Source: Streptomyces africanus (lineage in GTDB: Bacteria > Actinomycetota > Actinomycetes > Streptomycetales > Streptomycetaceae). From it: 54,343 nucleotides of DNA. Of this stretch, positions 52,536-54,343 are shown in pieces. How positions within the stretch are numbered: position 1 is the first letter of the stretch; every line of letters starts with the position of its first letter. Under the pieces are notes generated by a model. It searched no databases. It was not told the DNA's origin and was given only the letters and a program-made list of their open reading frames with translations. The translations under genes and the position numbers were made by a program. The stretch spans positions 230 to 54,572 of the forward strand of contig NZ_MUKA01000076.1 of the NCBI RefSeq assembly GCF_002150735.1, given 5' to 3'.

Positions 52536-54308
52536 TCAGGATTCCTCGACGGCGGTACCGGTGACCGAGTCTCCGGTCTTCGTGACCTTGTACGTGAGCT
52601 TGGCGCCACTGTAGAAGTGGAAGGTCAGCGTCGCCGGTTCGCCGTCACGCAGGGCTTTGAGGAATGCGGTGGTCAGGATGACCGTGCCCTTCGGGTAGTC
52701 CGGCGAGAAGGCCACGTTGAACTCCTGGTACGGAGTCCAGCTGGTCGGGCCCGCGTTGCCGCCGTCGGCGTACGTGGCCTCCATGGTGGCCAGCACGTCA
52801 CCCCGGTACTTGGTGGGGATGGTGAACGCGTCGGTCTTGCCCGTGGCGTCGGAGAGCACCGGGGTGTCGTAGGTGACCACCTCGATCGGCCAGGGCAGGC
52901 CGCTCGAGAACCGGGCCTGGAGCGTGGCGTTGACCCCGTACGCGCGGTCGCCGGTCAGCCGGGTCAGCGCGCCGGCCGTGAGGACGAGCCGCTTCTTGTC
53001 GAAGAGGGTGTAGTCCCGGCCCTCGACGAGCTTGGTGTCGCCGTGCCACAGGCCCCGGAACTTGGTGCCGTTCGGATTCAGGGTGAGCCCCTTGGCCGTG
53101 ATCGGTTCCGACTTCGGCACGAAGACCTTGTCGAAGGAGGCCGTGCCCGAACGGGTGGTCCAGCTGGACTTGATCCAGGCGAACAGGACGGGGTCCGTCC
53201 ACTTCTGGGTCTCGCGGTTCAGGTAGGCCCAGGTTCCGGGGTCCCACAGCGCGGTGGTGACTCCGGCGAGGCGTGCCGCGTGTCCGAGGTGCTCGTAGTA
53301 CTTCATCGCCTCACCCCGCTCCACACGGGAGGGATGGTTGTGGTCGGGGTAGCCGAGCAGGCCGTACTCGCCGACGTAGACGGGGATACCCCGGGCGACG
53401 AAGGTGTCGCGCATGCGGGCGAAGGCGTCGTCGAGGTCGTTCCGGGCGTCGTCGTCGTAGTGGGTGCCGCCCGCGACGTTCACGCTGAACGGGTACCAGC
53501 TGTAGTAGTGCACGGTGGCGACCAGCCGGCGGTCGTTCAGCGACTTGATCGTGGTGTACAGGTCGTCCATGAGGTCCTGGGACGGGGTGCCGCTCTGTGT
53601 CGTCAGGACGAGCAGGCGGTCCTCGTTCGCGCCGCCCGAAGCGCGGACGACCTTGTGGAACGAGGTGTTCAGCTCGTTCAGGAGCTGGGTCTTCTGCGCG
53701 GCCGTGGCGTTGTCGAAGCCCGGCTCGTTGACGCTCTCGAAGAGCAGGGTGCGCGGCTCGTCACGGAACGCGGCGGAGATCTGGGTCCACAGGGCGTTGT
53801 AGCGGGCGAGCACGTTGTCGTGGTCGGTGGAGATCTTGGAGATCCACTGCCATGAGTCGTGGTGGACGTTGAGCACGACGTAGAGGTTCTCGGCCTGTGC
53901 CCAGTCGACCACCTGCTTGACGCGGTTCATGTACGCGTCGTCGACGGCGTAGGGCGCGGTGGCGGACTGGTGTGCGCTCCAGGTCACCGGGATGCGGACG
54001 CTGCGGAAGCCCTCCACCCGGACGGTCCTGAACAGCTCCCGGGTGGCCTTGGGGTTGCCCCAGGACGTCTCGTCCGGAATCGCGTCCAGGGTGTTGCCCA
54101 GGTTCCAGCTGGGCTGCATCGCGGCGACGGCGTCCATGGCGCGGGCCGGGACCCCGACGGTGGAGCCTGCCTGCTGTGCCGTGCCGCCGGGCGCGGCGAG
54201 CGCGGTGCTGCCGGACAGACCCAGGATGACGAGCAGCACCATCAGCAGGCCGGCCAGGCGGCCGGGGCCGCGTCTGCGGCGGTGTGCGGGCTGCCGTATG
54301 TCCTTCAT
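52536..54308 (-). CDS. Secreted GH5 endoglucanase with C-terminal CBM_X2-like domains
   Basis: 590 residues from the ATG at 54308 with GAAAGG about 10 bases upstream. A twin-arginine-rich N-terminus (AHRRRRGPGR) and hydrophobic segment to about residue 38 form the signal peptide. The GH5 barrel (about 55-385) has MQPSWNLGNTLDAIP, NVHHDSW, acid/base Glu195 in SVNEPGF and nucleophile Glu314 in YVGEYGLLG. Residues about 395-485 form an X2-type immunoglobulin-like module (FVPKSEPITAKGLTLNPNGT, GRDYTLFDKKRLVLTAGAL), and the C-terminus (about 490-590) is another beta-rich domain. It would cleave cellulose or mixed-linkage beta-glucan. Its promoter lies beyond the window edge. Confidence 0.9.
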   Translation of the reverse strand: MKDIRQPAHRRRRGPGRLAGLLMVLLVILGLSGSTALAAPGGTAQQAGSTVGVPARAMDAVAAMQPSWNLGNTLDAIPDETSWGNPKATRELFRTVRVEGFRSVRIPVTWSAHQSATAPYAVDDAYMNRVKQVVDWAQAENLYVVLNVHHDSWQWISKISTDHDNVLARYNALWTQISAAFRDEPRTLLFESVNEPGFDNATAAQKTQLLNELNTSFHKVVRASGGANEDRLLVLTTQSGTPSQDLMDDLYTTIKSLNDRRLVATVHYYSWYPFSVNVAGGTHYDDDARNDLDDAFARMRDTFVARGIPVYVGEYGLLGYPDHNHPSRVERGEAMKYYEHLGHAARLAGVTTALWDPGTWAYLNRETQKWTDPVLFAWIKSSWTTRSGTASFDKVFVPKSEPITAKGLTLNPNGTKFRGLWHGDTKLVEGRDYTLFDKKRLVLTAGALTRLTGDRAYGVNATLQARFSSGLPWPIEVVTYDTPVLSDATGKTDAFTIPTKYRGDVLATMEATYADGGNAGPTSWTPYQEFNVAFSPDYPKGTVILTTAFLKALRDGEPATLTFHFYSGAKLTYKVTKTGDSVTGTAVEES

Positions 54309-54343
54309 GTGGCATGCCTTTCGGGCGAGCGGAGGGGGAGGGG

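Overview
High-GC actinobacterial chromosome, almost certainly Streptomyces or a close relative. The signs are strong third-position G/C, many GTG starts, long runs of 4-base start/stop overlaps, a PAS-GAF-SpoIIE phosphatase with its own HATPase domain, many TetR/LysR/SDR genes and a secreted plant-polysaccharide hydrolase set. No rRNA, tRNA, CRISPR array, transposase or integrase was seen.

Region 1 (1-13.4 kb) is mixed. It holds the 3' part of a Leu/Ile/Val-type binding protein, the phosphatase, an acetate-type Na+/solute symporter with its DUF485 partner, a small ABM-domain protein, two MDR-family oxidoreductases, and a DctA / PrpF-family isomerase pair divergent from a LysR regulator. An HSL-type esterase follows.

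Region 2 (12.05-14.7 kb) contains gene debris: the tail of an ABC transporter, an internal piece of a DUF418-type membrane protein and the tail of an aldo/keto reductase, with a small membrane protein and an MmyB-like HTH regulator nearby.

Region 3 (15.7-46.6 kb) is the heart of the window, a catabolic island of about 25 genes. It carries an MFS importer, alcohol/aldehyde oxidising enzymes (six SDRs, a Zn-ADH, a GMC oxidoreductase, ALDH), an Old-Yellow-type Fe-S flavin reductase, an acyl-CoA ligase, four acyl-CoA dehydrogenases, two crotonases with altered active sites, a normal thiolase, a thiolase-like protein lacking the catalytic His beside a DUF35 protein, two ACAD-linked phosphotransferases, two NTF2-like proteins, an EthD protein and an MBL hydrolase. 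A recurring element, TGA(G/A)TTCAGTT, lies in front of at least five transcription units, including the TetR gene at 38920, with a weaker half-match at a sixth. I read this as one regulon converting an unknown hydrophobic alcohol or acid to CoA-thioester products. The substrate cannot be named from sequence.

Region 4 (46.7-54.3 kb) is a secreted plant-cell-wall set: a GH10-GH62 fusion, GH43, GH27-CBM13 and GH5 enzymes. The GH43 and GH27 genes diverge from a shared control region with two TTGAC(G/A)-N16-TAG(C/T)AT promoters and two CGAAA/TTTCG inverted repeats.
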